NCBI GenBank assembly: GCA_023475455.1
Contig: JAMCVR010000023.1
Coordinates: 1-8,090 of the forward strand
Direction: 5' to 3'
Source of the DNA: Thermoplasmatota archaeon
GTDB lineage: Bacteria > Pseudomonadota > Gammaproteobacteria > Burkholderiales > Thiobacillaceae
Length of the DNA stretch: 8,090 bases
Shown here in pieces: positions 1 through 5,299 of this stretch. Each line of letters begins with the position of its first letter. The stretch's first letter is position 1. The position numbers and the translations under genes were made by a program. The notes beneath the pieces are model-generated. The model was not told the DNA's origin. It did no database searches and saw only the letters and a program-made list of their open reading frames with translations.

Positions 1-820
1 AGTCCGCCAGCGATTCCAGTTCGTTGATGCTGGGCAGCCGCCAGCCCGTGCCGTCATCCAGGTTCAAGCGCGCCACCGCCGCCAGCGCCTCTTGCCAGGT
101 CACACCCTCCGGCGCGAGGCTCGCGGCGCGCCGCCAGACGAGCCCGGTGAGCCGGTCGATCACTGCCTTGTCCCGAGCAGAAAAGCGCGGCTCTGGCCAG
201 GAGAGTCCCATGCGGAATTCGCCGTCCTGGCCCGTTCCCGTACAGTGGATGAACGCTCCCTGGTCGTCGTAACACAGCGTCTGGCCGGTGGCCGGCAGCA
301 TGCGGCTTTCTCCCCGTACCGGCCAGGCCAGAAAGGATTGATCCTTGCCGCCGTAGAACATGCGCCCGCCGTCCATGTCCACATACCAGGCGTGGGCGGG
401 TGCGCCGGCGGCGCTGGTGGCGCTCCAGTACCAGCCGGCGAACACGTTGGCGAAAGGATATCCATCGGGCAGGGCGGGGCGGCGGGTCTGGTGGCTCACC
501 AGGCTGCGCAGCTCGCGCCGGTTGGGCAGCCGCCAATCGGAAAAACCCAGCGCCCGTTCGCGGTTCATTTCGGCGACGAAAGCCAGCGCTTCCTGCCAGG
601 TCAGGGGCAATTCGCCGGGGGTGGCGTTCCACGTCCAAAAGAGTCCTGTGAGCCGGTCGAGGACGATTTCGCCGCGGACGTCGAAGCGCGGCTCGGGCCA
701 GGGAAAGCCGCGGCGGAATTCGCCGTCCTGGCCGCTGCCGGCGCAGGGAACCGCCGCGCCGCCTGGGTCGTGGCAGGACGTCTGGCCGGTTTGCAGATAG
801 CCATGGACGGTTTCCTTCAT
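1..820 (-). CDS. DUF1566 (Lcl C-terminal) domain protein, two tandem repeats, 3' end outside the window
   Basis: The frame is open from ATG at 820 to the left edge (273 codons, no stop). It holds two related units with a period of 167 residues (501 bp): TGQTSC (11-16) recurs as TGQTLC (178-183), GQDGEFR (30-36) recurs at 197-203, and each unit then has WPEPRF, a DRLTGLxW strand and a TWQEAL helix. Each ends in the family's WRLPNxxEL-type motif (WRLPNRRELRSLV, then WRLPSINELESLA). The first unit also has the typical WYWSAT motif. DUF1566 is a C-type-lectin-like fold common in secreted or surface proteins; its function is unknown. No signal peptide is visible at this start. The ATG directly follows the TGA of the upstream cyclopropane synthase gene (TGAATG), with AAAGG 6 nt before it, so translation is probably coupled. 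The family call is firm; the role is not known. Confidence 0.85.
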   Translation of the reverse strand, partial: MKETVHGYLQTGQTSCHDPGGAAVPCAGSGQDGEFRRGFPWPEPRFDVRGEIVLDRLTGLFWTWNATPGELPLTWQEALAFVAEMNRERALGFSDWRLPNRRELRSLVSHQTRRPALPDGYPFANVFAGWYWSATSAAGAPAHAWYVDMDGGRMFYGGKDQSFLAWPVRGESRMLPATGQTLCYDDQGAFIHCTGTGQDGEFRMGLSWPEPRFSARDKAVIDRLTGLVWRRAASLAPEGVTWQEALAAVARLNLDDGTGWRLPSINELESLAD

Positions 821-2152
821 TCATCGCCTTTCGGTTTCACGGCCTGGCAGATAGACGTCCCGCCGCGTCAATGGAACCGGATTCGAGCCCTTGGCCCTTT
901 TGGCAGCCAGTACCTGGTAGACGCCCACGTCGCCCGCCTCGAAGGACAGGGCGCACGCCGCCATATAAAGACGCCAGATCCGGTAGGTCGTTTCGGAGAC
1001 GCACTGCAATGCCTCGTCCCGACGGTGTTCGAGGCGTTGCACCCAATGCCGCAGGGTCAGGGCGTAATGGGGGCGCAAGGCCTCCACGTCCAGGATTTCG
1101 AAGCCCGACCGCTCCATGGCGCGCTGCGCGTTGCTCACCGTGTCCAGTTCGCCGCCGGGGAAGACGTAGCGGTTGATGAACTCGGTCGAGACGCTTTTGC
1201 GCCAGCCTTCCGTATCGTGGGTGATGCCGTGGTTGAGGAACAGGCCGCCCGGTTTCAGCAGGCGCCGGGCCGTGCCGAAGTAGAGGGGGAAATTCCCGAT
1301 GCCGACGTGCTCGAACATGCCGACGCTGACGATCTTGTCGAACACGGCATCGCCCGCCACGTCCCGGTAATCCCTGAGTTCCACGCTGACCCGGTCTTGC
1401 AGCCCCTGGTCGGCGATCGCGCGCAGGCAGTGTTCATACTGGTTGCGGCTGAGGGTGATGCCGTGGGCGGACACGCCGTAATGTTTGGCCGCCCGGCATA
1501 TCAAGGCGCCCCAGCCGCAGCCGATGTCCAGCAGGCGTTCGCCTGGCTTGAGCCGCAGCTTGCGGCAGAGGTGGTCGAGCTTGTTGCGCTGAGCCTGGTC
1601 CAGGCCGTCGCCCGTCTCCTCGAAATAGGCGCAGGAATAGACCATCCACTCATCGAGCCAGAGGCGGTAGAAATCGTCGGATACATCGTAGTGGAAGGCG
1701 ATGGCCTGGCGGTCCCGTGCCCCGGAATGCTTGCCCGCCAGGCGGGTGGACAGGGATGCACGCCAGCCTGGCGCAGTACTGCCTGCGTCTTCATCCGCAG
1801 AGCCCCCCAACAAAAGCGCTGCGGACAGGAAGGCGGCCTTCTCGGAGGCGGACAGGCGCAGGGATTGCAGATAATCCTTGAGTTGCAAGGCGGCGTAGAG
1901 ATCACCTTCAATATCCACCTTCCCCAGGAAATAGGCTTCGGCCAGGCGCAGCGGATCGCGCGACAGGATGAGGTCGCGGAAGGGACGGGGCTCGCGAAAG
2001 ACAACGGTGAATTCGGGCGAGTCAGTGCCGAAGGCCAGGGTTTGGCCGTCCCACAAACGCACCGCCATGTTGCCGGGATAATCCCGGAACATTCGCTCCA
2101 CGATGCGTTCAGCCCGTCTCGCGCCGGCGTTTGCGGATAGGGACAAATCCAT
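821..2152 (-). CDS. cfa: Cyclopropane-fatty-acyl-phospholipid synthase family SAM-dependent methyltransferase
   Basis: Transfers a methylene group from S-adenosylmethionine to cis double bonds of membrane phospholipid acyl chains, acting at the inner face of the cytoplasmic membrane. The 443 residues from ATG 2152 match the family's two-part layout: an N-terminal lipid-binding domain (about 1-120), then a Rossmann methyltransferase domain. The signature FHYDVSDDFYRLWLDEWM (153-170) leads into YSCAYF, and the SAM loop LLDIGCGWG lies at 207-215. Residues matching the E. coli Cfa active site by motif are all present: Cys174 (YSCAYF), Glu281 (FEHVG), His308 (NHGI) and Tyr396 (RLYMAACA). I chose ATG 2152 because GGAGG lies 4 nt upstream. 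ATG 2176 and GTG 2191 are possible; the GTG would overlap the stop of the thioredoxin-like gene (GTGA). The gene sits inside the metal/redox operon, which may link membrane lipid modification to that stress. Family call is firm, start less so. Confidence 0.93.
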   Translation of the reverse strand: MDLSLSANAGARRAERIVERMFRDYPGNMAVRLWDGQTLAFGTDSPEFTVVFREPRPFRDLILSRDPLRLAEAYFLGKVDIEGDLYAALQLKDYLQSLRLSASEKAAFLSAALLLGGSADEDAGSTAPGWRASLSTRLAGKHSGARDRQAIAFHYDVSDDFYRLWLDEWMVYSCAYFEETGDGLDQAQRNKLDHLCRKLRLKPGERLLDIGCGWGALICRAAKHYGVSAHGITLSRNQYEHCLRAIADQGLQDRVSVELRDYRDVAGDAVFDKIVSVGMFEHVGIGNFPLYFGTARRLLKPGGLFLNHGITHDTEGWRKSVSTEFINRYVFPGGELDTVSNAQRAMERSGFEILDVEALRPHYALTLRHWVQRLEHRRDEALQCVSETTYRIWRLYMAACALSFEAGDVGVYQVLAAKRAKGSNPVPLTRRDVYLPGRETERR

Positions 2153-2187
2153 GCGGCCTCCGGTCAAGAAGTCCATGTCGGCCTGCG

Positions 2188-2442
2188 TCACCGGCCGGCA
2201 AGCGCCTTCAGTCGCGCGCGGAACGTCGCCTCGTCAAGCCCGCCGCTATATTCGAGCGTGCCGTTGAGCACGATGCCCGGCGCCGACAGCACCCGGTATT
2301 GCTGCAGGATCTCCGGATGCGTGGTGACGTCGATGTACTCCACCTTCAGTTCCGGGAAATCCGGCTGCACTTTCTCGATCACGTGCCTGGCCTTGGCGCA
2401 CTGGGTGCAATTGGGTACGGTGATGAAGAGCATCTCGATCAT
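2188..2442 (-). CDS. Small thioredoxin-like (Thioredoxin_3 type) protein
   Basis: 84 residues with no signal peptide, so probably cytoplasmic. The N-terminal strand MLFITVPNC runs into a CTQC redox motif (Cys12, Cys15) at the start of helix 1, and the cis-proline that faces the active site is at SAPGIVLNG (Pro55). Length and order fit the small glutaredoxin-like or 'redox-active disulfide' thioredoxins. Its ATG overlaps the stop of the upstream HMA gene by 4 nt (ATGA), with GGAGGA upstream, so the two are translationally coupled. Small thioredoxins beside CcdA-like proteins plausibly supply electrons to the membrane protein. Here the likely chain is cytoplasmic thiol reductant to this protein to the CcdA-like transporter to periplasm. 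That chain is inferred from neighbourhood only. Metal-thiol exchange with the adjacent HMA protein is an alternative. Confidence 0.85.
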   Translation of the reverse strand: MIEMLFITVPNCTQCAKARHVIEKVQPDFPELKVEYIDVTTHPEILQQYRVLSAPGIVLNGTLEYSGGLDEATFRARLKALAGR

Positions 2443-2660
2443 GTCCGCTCCTCCAGCCGATAGCCCAGGCCTTCGAGCGCCCGGTTCATTTCCGCCGGGC
2501 CGATCTCGGCGTCGTCGTACACGACCTCCGCGCTCTTCGCGTCGTAGTCCGCGCGCGCCGACTTCACCCCCTTCAGGTTCTCGAGGATCATGCCGGTGGA
2601 GACGGCGCACGAGCCGCAGTGCATGCCCTCCACCACGAACGTCTTCTTGATCACCGCCAT
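2439..2660 (-). CDS. Heavy-metal-associated (HMA) domain protein, metallochaperone-like
   Basis: 73 residues forming a single HMA ferredoxin-like domain with the metal site GMHCGSC at 12-18 (Cys15 and Cys18 as ligands), the pattern used by CopZ, Atx1 and MerP-type proteins for Cu(I), Hg(II) or similar soft metals. The following helix (VSTGMILENLKGV), strand (ARADYDAKSAEVVYD) and terminal ALEGLGYRLEE helix are also typical. No leader is present, unlike periplasmic MerP, so it is expected in the cytoplasm. The SD is AGGAGGCGCAT-like just before ATG 2660. It is 9 nt downstream of the 31-residue membrane protein gene and overlaps the thioredoxin-like gene by 4 nt. Metal identity cannot be read from the sequence. 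Copper is favoured by the Met-rich and His-rich neighbours; mercury is possible. Confidence 0.92.
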   Translation of the reverse strand: MAVIKKTFVVEGMHCGSCAVSTGMILENLKGVKSARADYDAKSAEVVYDDAEIGPAEMNRALEGLGYRLEERT

Positions 2661-2669
2661 ATGCGCCTC

Positions 2670-2765
2670 CTAGAAACTCGCCAGCAGGTAGCCGAAAAAT
2701 ACGCCGGACAGAAACACGAAGATCACGCCCAGCCACAAGCGCTTGCGTTCCAGCTCGATCTTCAT
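2670..2765 (-). CDS. 31-residue single-helix membrane protein
   Basis: A short reading frame, ATG 2765 to TAG 2670, encodes MKIELERKRLWLGVIF followed by VFLSGVFFGYLLASF. The charged N-terminus (ELERKR) and one hydrophobic span of about 20 residues predict an N-in single-pass inner-membrane peptide. Support for it being real: it fills the gap between the CcdA-like gene (1 nt away) and the HMA gene (9 nt away), has AAGG 9 nt before its ATG inside the end of the upstream gene, and its hydrophobic pattern is coherent. I do not recognise a family. It may be a small subunit or stabiliser of the CcdA-like transporter, but that rests only on position. Confidence 0.65.
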   Translation of the reverse strand: MKIELERKRLWLGVIFVFLSGVFFGYLLASF

Positions 2766-2766
2766 C

Positions 2767-3822
2767 TCACATCGCCTTGATGCCGACCGGGATCAGGCTC
2801 AGCCCCCAGACGACGAAGACAGTCAGCACCGTCCACACTTCGCGGGTGACGCGCCGTTCGTTCCTCCACCAGTACCAGAACAGCACGCCGAGCGTGAGTG
2901 CAAAATTGGCCCACGCGCCCCACGCCACGAACGGCACCTTCTGCTCGATCCCCTCGATCGGGATGTCGGCCTCGGCCAGCCGCGCACCGCCGATGCGCTC
3001 CACCAGCATGTTCAGGCCCTCGTGGAACACGCCGCCTTCGTACCACAGGTGACCGAAGACGCCGTTCAAGGTGATGAAGGAGGCCAAGGCGACCAGCGAC
3101 CAGCCGATGAACTTGTCCACCGCCGCCTTGCGCTTGAGCAGCCCCGGCAGCGCGTTCACGCCGAGAATGCCGAGCACCGACAGGAACACCAGCGGCAGCG
3201 CGCGGCCGACGCCGTTGATCCCCATCAGCCAGAAGCCGTCCCAGGCGTTGCCGGTGCCGGCGATGTAGATCAGCAGCACGTAGGTAATGGGGTTGGGGCA
3301 GCCGACGCCGGCGTTGCCGAGGAACAGGCCGAGGAAGAACACCTTGAGGTAGTCGGAGCGCTCCTCGATCCACTTCGGCGTGCGCGTGTAGGCGGGCAGG
3401 TCGAAACGGATCAGCTTGAGCTCGGACAGCCCGAACAGCAGCGCCGCGACGCCGGCCAGCACGTACATGATGCGCGTCGCCTGGTCCAGGCCCAGATACT
3501 TGCCGAGCACGGCCACCGCCGCGCCGTAGAACGCCAGGGTGATGACGAGTCCGAGGCCGAACAGCAGCGCCATCGTCAGCCCCTTGCGGTACCCCATCCC
3601 CATGCTCATGGGCACGATGACGAAGGCCAGCGGCAGGGTGCAGGGCAGGAAGATGTTGGACACCCCGCCGGCGAAGGACAGCGTCGCGGTCGCCGCCGTG
3701 GTGGTGCTGGTGGCGAGGTACACCAGCGCGATGATGATGACGGACAGCAGCACGAACGCGCTGCTGACGAAGAACACGCGGGTGCGCTTTTCCGCGTCGG
3801 TCAAGGTTTTATCGGTATCCAT
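2767..3822 (-). CDS. CcdA/DsbD-type membrane thiol-disulfide transporter
   Basis: 351 residues with about nine hydrophobic spans (roughly 17-38, 46-72, 80-107, 116-137, 158-188, 200-222, 238-257, 298-318, 327-347). The protein contains only two cysteines, both at family positions: Cys61 in LPCTLPLAF and Cys175 in GVGCPNPITY. In CcdA and the DsbD core, the equivalent pair passes reducing equivalents from cytoplasmic thioredoxin to periplasmic partners. It is longer than minimal CcdA (about 240) because of extra C-terminal helices and a hydrophilic section around 265-297. SD GAGGAGAG precedes ATG 3822, only 12 nt after the DUF2933-like stop. Neighbouring HMA and thioredoxin-like genes point to a role in metal stress rather than cytochrome maturation, although a haem protein is encoded a few kb upstream. 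The family call is good; its partner is unknown. Confidence 0.85.
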   Translation of the reverse strand: MDTDKTLTDAEKRTRVFFVSSAFVLLSVIIIALVYLATSTTTAATATLSFAGGVSNIFLPCTLPLAFVIVPMSMGMGYRKGLTMALLFGLGLVITLAFYGAAVAVLGKYLGLDQATRIMYVLAGVAALLFGLSELKLIRFDLPAYTRTPKWIEERSDYLKVFFLGLFLGNAGVGCPNPITYVLLIYIAGTGNAWDGFWLMGINGVGRALPLVFLSVLGILGVNALPGLLKRKAAVDKFIGWSLVALASFITLNGVFGHLWYEGGVFHEGLNMLVERIGGARLAEADIPIEGIEQKVPFVAWGAWANFALTLGVLFWYWWRNERRVTREVWTVLTVFVVWGLSLIPVGIKAM

Positions 3823-3829
3823 GAACGCC

Positions 3830-3995
3830 TCTCCTCAATGTCGATGGCCTTGCGGTTTGTCCTTGCCCGGCTGCGCCCCGTCCGCGGGCCCTTGATCGCC
3901 CCCGCCGCAACAACCGCCGCCCCCGCCCCCGCCATGCCCGCCGTGGCCGAACAGATGCATGCCGACGAACAGGACGAAAATCACCACCCAGATCC
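3830..3995. repeat. Perfect 166-bp direct repeat, copy 1
   Basis: This segment is identical base for base to 6971-7136 (offset 3141). It covers the SD of the following CcdA-like gene, the stop codon, and 53 of the 60 codons of the DUF2933-like gene. Flanks differ immediately: C versus T on the left, A versus C on the right. No mismatch inside means the duplication is recent, or is kept identical by gene conversion, or is an assembly artefact. Confidence 0.97.
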
Positions 3996-4017
3996 AGTTC
4001 TGCGCTAACCAGTCCAT
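3835..4017 (-). CDS. DUF2933-like small membrane protein with Gly/His/Cys-rich tail (intact copy)
   Basis: 60 residues: MDWLAQNWIWVVIFVLFVGM forms one membrane span, followed by HLFGHGGHGG, a run of glycines with a Cys-Cys pair (CCGGG, residues 36-40), and a polar tail ending KPQGHRH. The span plus HxxGHGGHGG pattern resembles DUF2933 proteins, often found near copper and silver resistance genes; His and paired Cys could bind soft metals, which is inference. GGGGA lies 6 nt before ATG 4017. It is the first gene after the terminator at 4113-4136 and leads into the CcdA-like gene 12 nt downstream. The last 53 codons are duplicated exactly at 6976-7134. Confidence 0.75.
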   Translation of the reverse strand: MDWLAQNWIWVVIFVLFVGMHLFGHGGHGGGGGGGCCGGGDQGPADGAQPGKDKPQGHRH

Positions 4018-4112
4018 AAGGTCCCCGCTTTCAGCATTCGCCAACCGCCAATAGGCATTTCGCGCCGGCGGCGCCTTGCCGCCACGCCAACGCCATCCTG
4101 CGGAAGGGAAGA

Positions 4113-4136
4113 TAAAAACGGCCCGCACGCGGGCCG
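4113..4136 (-). terminator. Rho-independent terminator after the Met-rich gene
   Basis: On the minus strand CGGCCCG pairs with CGGGCCG (4130-4136 with 4119-4125) around a CGTG loop, directly followed by TTTTTAT. It starts 12 nt beyond the TAA of the Met-rich gene and ends about 95 nt before the intact DUF2933-like gene, splitting the minus-strand genes into two transcription blocks or attenuating read-through between them. Confidence 0.9.
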
Positions 4137-4148
4137 GAAGGGCGGAGG

Positions 4149-4583
4149 TTATTTGGCATCGCGCGGATGCAAGTGCGGCGCGACTTTCTTCGACGACGTC
4201 CCCGGCGCAGCGCCCTTCTGCATCGTATCCATCCGCTTGCGCATTTCGGTCATCTTCTTCTGCTGCTCGGCGTCCATCATCATGCCCGTGCCCATCATGC
4301 CGGACATGTCGTCCATCATCATCGACATCTCCCGCATGCGCTCGGACATCTGTTTCTGCCGTGCCGCGCTCAGGTCGCCCTTGCTCATCTCGCCCGACAT
4401 CGACATCATGGTGTCGGCCATGTCGTGCATCATGCCGGACATCTGCGTCATGCCGCCCTTCTGGTCGCCCATCGCGCCTTTCTCCATGCCTTTGCCGTGC
4501 ATGTCGGCGTAGAGGGGGCTGATCATCAGGCTCATCCCGGCGACAAGTGCGATTGCTGTATTGCGAACGTTGAGTGCTTTCAT
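4149..4583 (-). CDS. Secreted methionine-rich protein, putative soft-metal binder
   Basis: 144 residues with a Sec signal peptide: positive MKALNVRN, a hydrophobic core to about residue 24, and a likely cleavage after LYA (26). The mature part has no cysteine and 28 Met in about 118 residues, in MxxM, MMxxM and MMM clusters (for example MTQMSGMMHDM at 45-55 and SMMMDDMSGMMG at 88-99), plus four His, two of them in the tail PHLHP. Much of it (70-125) looks helical, rich in Met, Gln, Lys and Glu. Methionine clusters of this kind bind Cu(I) or Ag(I) in periplasmic copper proteins; that function is inferred here. AAAGGAGC lies 8 nt before ATG 4583, an excellent SD. A strong terminator follows. 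I cannot name an established family. Confidence 0.8.
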   Translation of the reverse strand: MKALNVRNTAIALVAGMSLMISPLYADMHGKGMEKGAMGDQKGGMTQMSGMMHDMADTMMSMSGEMSKGDLSAARQKQMSERMREMSMMMDDMSGMMGTGMMMDAEQQKKMTEMRKRMDTMQKGAAPGTSSKKVAPHLHPRDAK

Positions 4584-4610
4584 TTTTGAAGCTCCTTTGC
4601 ATTACAAAGA

Positions 4611-4944
4611 TCATTGCACCCGAAAGGCGGATGCTTCCATTCCGGGTTTCCCCGGATTCTTTGGCGCTGAACTTCCCGGCTTTCGCCGGCGCAGACGCGG
4701 AAAGAACGCCGCTGTCGTCGCCGCATAGCGCCGGTAGGGGTCGCCGAATTCATCCTCCGCCTTGGCCACCGCAACAGCAACCCGAACAGGGTCAGCGCGA
4801 ATCCAACGTGCTTTCTTTGCCCGGCGGCCCCCAACTCCCAGTGCTGCCGGTGCGGTTCATCCGGGCGGGATTCGAGTAGATGTGCGCTGCCGCACGCTCC
4901 GGAGCGGCAACCAGCCCGCATTTTCCATGGATATCCGGAGCCAT
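4611..4944 (-). pseudogene. Collapsed isoprenylcysteine-carboxylmethyltransferase-like membrane gene
   Basis: No intact frame spans this stretch, but pieces on the minus strand resemble bacterial ICMT-like methyltransferases in the right order. ATG 4944, with GAGG 7 nt upstream, gives MAPDIHGKCGL, which looks like the short N-terminus of such proteins, but that frame stops at 4792. A second frame gives a hydrophobic piece, KHVGFALTLFGLLLRWP (about 4813-4763), like the membrane span after the family's RHPQY motif. A third, from about 4769 to TGA 4611, gives VAKAEDEFGDPYRRYAAT then AFFPRL, a good match to the family's C-terminal 'E..FG..YR.Y....P.F.PRL' motif. About half the usual 200-230 residues is missing. 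The C-terminal match is the strongest evidence; the N-terminal one is weak. Confidence 0.55.
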
Positions 4945-4948
4945 GACG

Positions 4949-5215
4949 TCACCTCACCGCAGTCTTTAGTCTTTTGCTCCAGAATCCCCACGCGATTCCA
5001 TAGAGCGCGCCGAGCACAAAACCGGCGGTGGTGAACAGCGCGAATCCCGCCAGGAAAGCGAGGGGACTGCCGGAGATCGGCCACGGACTAACCGGCGCAA
5101 GCAGGACGAGCAGCCCGAAAGGCGGAAACAGCGCGTCGAAAATGGCGCATAGGAGTTACGCCGCACCCGGAGTCGTGGCAAGCGAAAACGCGTGCATTTT
5201 CCAGAAGTCATTCAT
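4949..5215 (-). pseudogene. Small membrane protein gene interrupted by an in-frame TAA
   Basis: ATG 5215 has a near-perfect SD (AAGGAGGT, 6 nt spacing). The frame reads MNDFWKMHAFSLATTPGAA, meets TAA at 5158-5156, and then continues open for 68 more codons as a convincing two-helix membrane protein: LLCAIFDALFPPFGLL, a PVSPWPISGSP loop, then LAFLAGFALFTTAGFVLGAL and YGIAWGFWSKRL, ending at TGA 4949. A single change (TAC or TAT to TAA) explains the break, since Tyr suits this helix. There is no in-frame ATG or GTG soon after the stop. The general layout recalls the DUF5676-like protein at 6704-6964, although the two are not close in sequence. It would lie between the cytochrome-porin and the methyltransferase-like remnant, ending 5 nt before the latter's ATG. 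A sequencing error is an alternative to real inactivation. Confidence 0.7.
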
Positions 5216-5258
5216 GACGCACCTCCTTACTTAAATGAATATGATGGGGTTCCCAAGT

Positions 5259-5277
5259 GGCGCGCCTATTTCGCGCC
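5259..5277. other. Intercistronic hairpin
   Basis: GGCGCG (5259-5264) pairs with CGCGCC (5272-5277) around a 7-nt loop, 22 nt beyond the cytochrome-porin stop codon on the minus strand. No T-run follows on either strand, so it is not a convincing intrinsic terminator. It could protect the 3' end of the upstream message. Confidence 0.45.
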
Positions 5278-5299
5278 AAACGCCCGACACATTTCCTCT

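Noticed and set aside
92..2140. A 682-codon plus-strand reading frame opposite the DUF1566 and cyclopropane synthase genes
   Set aside because: It spans two convincing minus-strand genes, shows no recognisable domain and has the composition expected of an antisense frame in GC-rich DNA.
2743..4008. A 421-codon plus-strand frame rich in His, Gln, Glu and Arg
   Set aside because: It is the mirror of the CcdA-like and DUF2933-like genes; the HDE-rich character comes from reading hydrophobic codons on the opposite strand.
4601..4606. Possible -10 box TGTAAT on the minus strand ahead of the Met-rich gene
   Set aside because: No acceptable -35 at 16-18 nt (GCCTTT region) and it would leave a leader of only about 11 nt, so it is too weak to list as a promoter.
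4792..4944. A 50-codon minus-strand frame (MAPDIHGKCGL...) as a genuine small protein
   Set aside because: After the first dozen residues it has no hydrophobic or domain-like pattern and overlaps better matches to an ICMT-like remnant in other frames.
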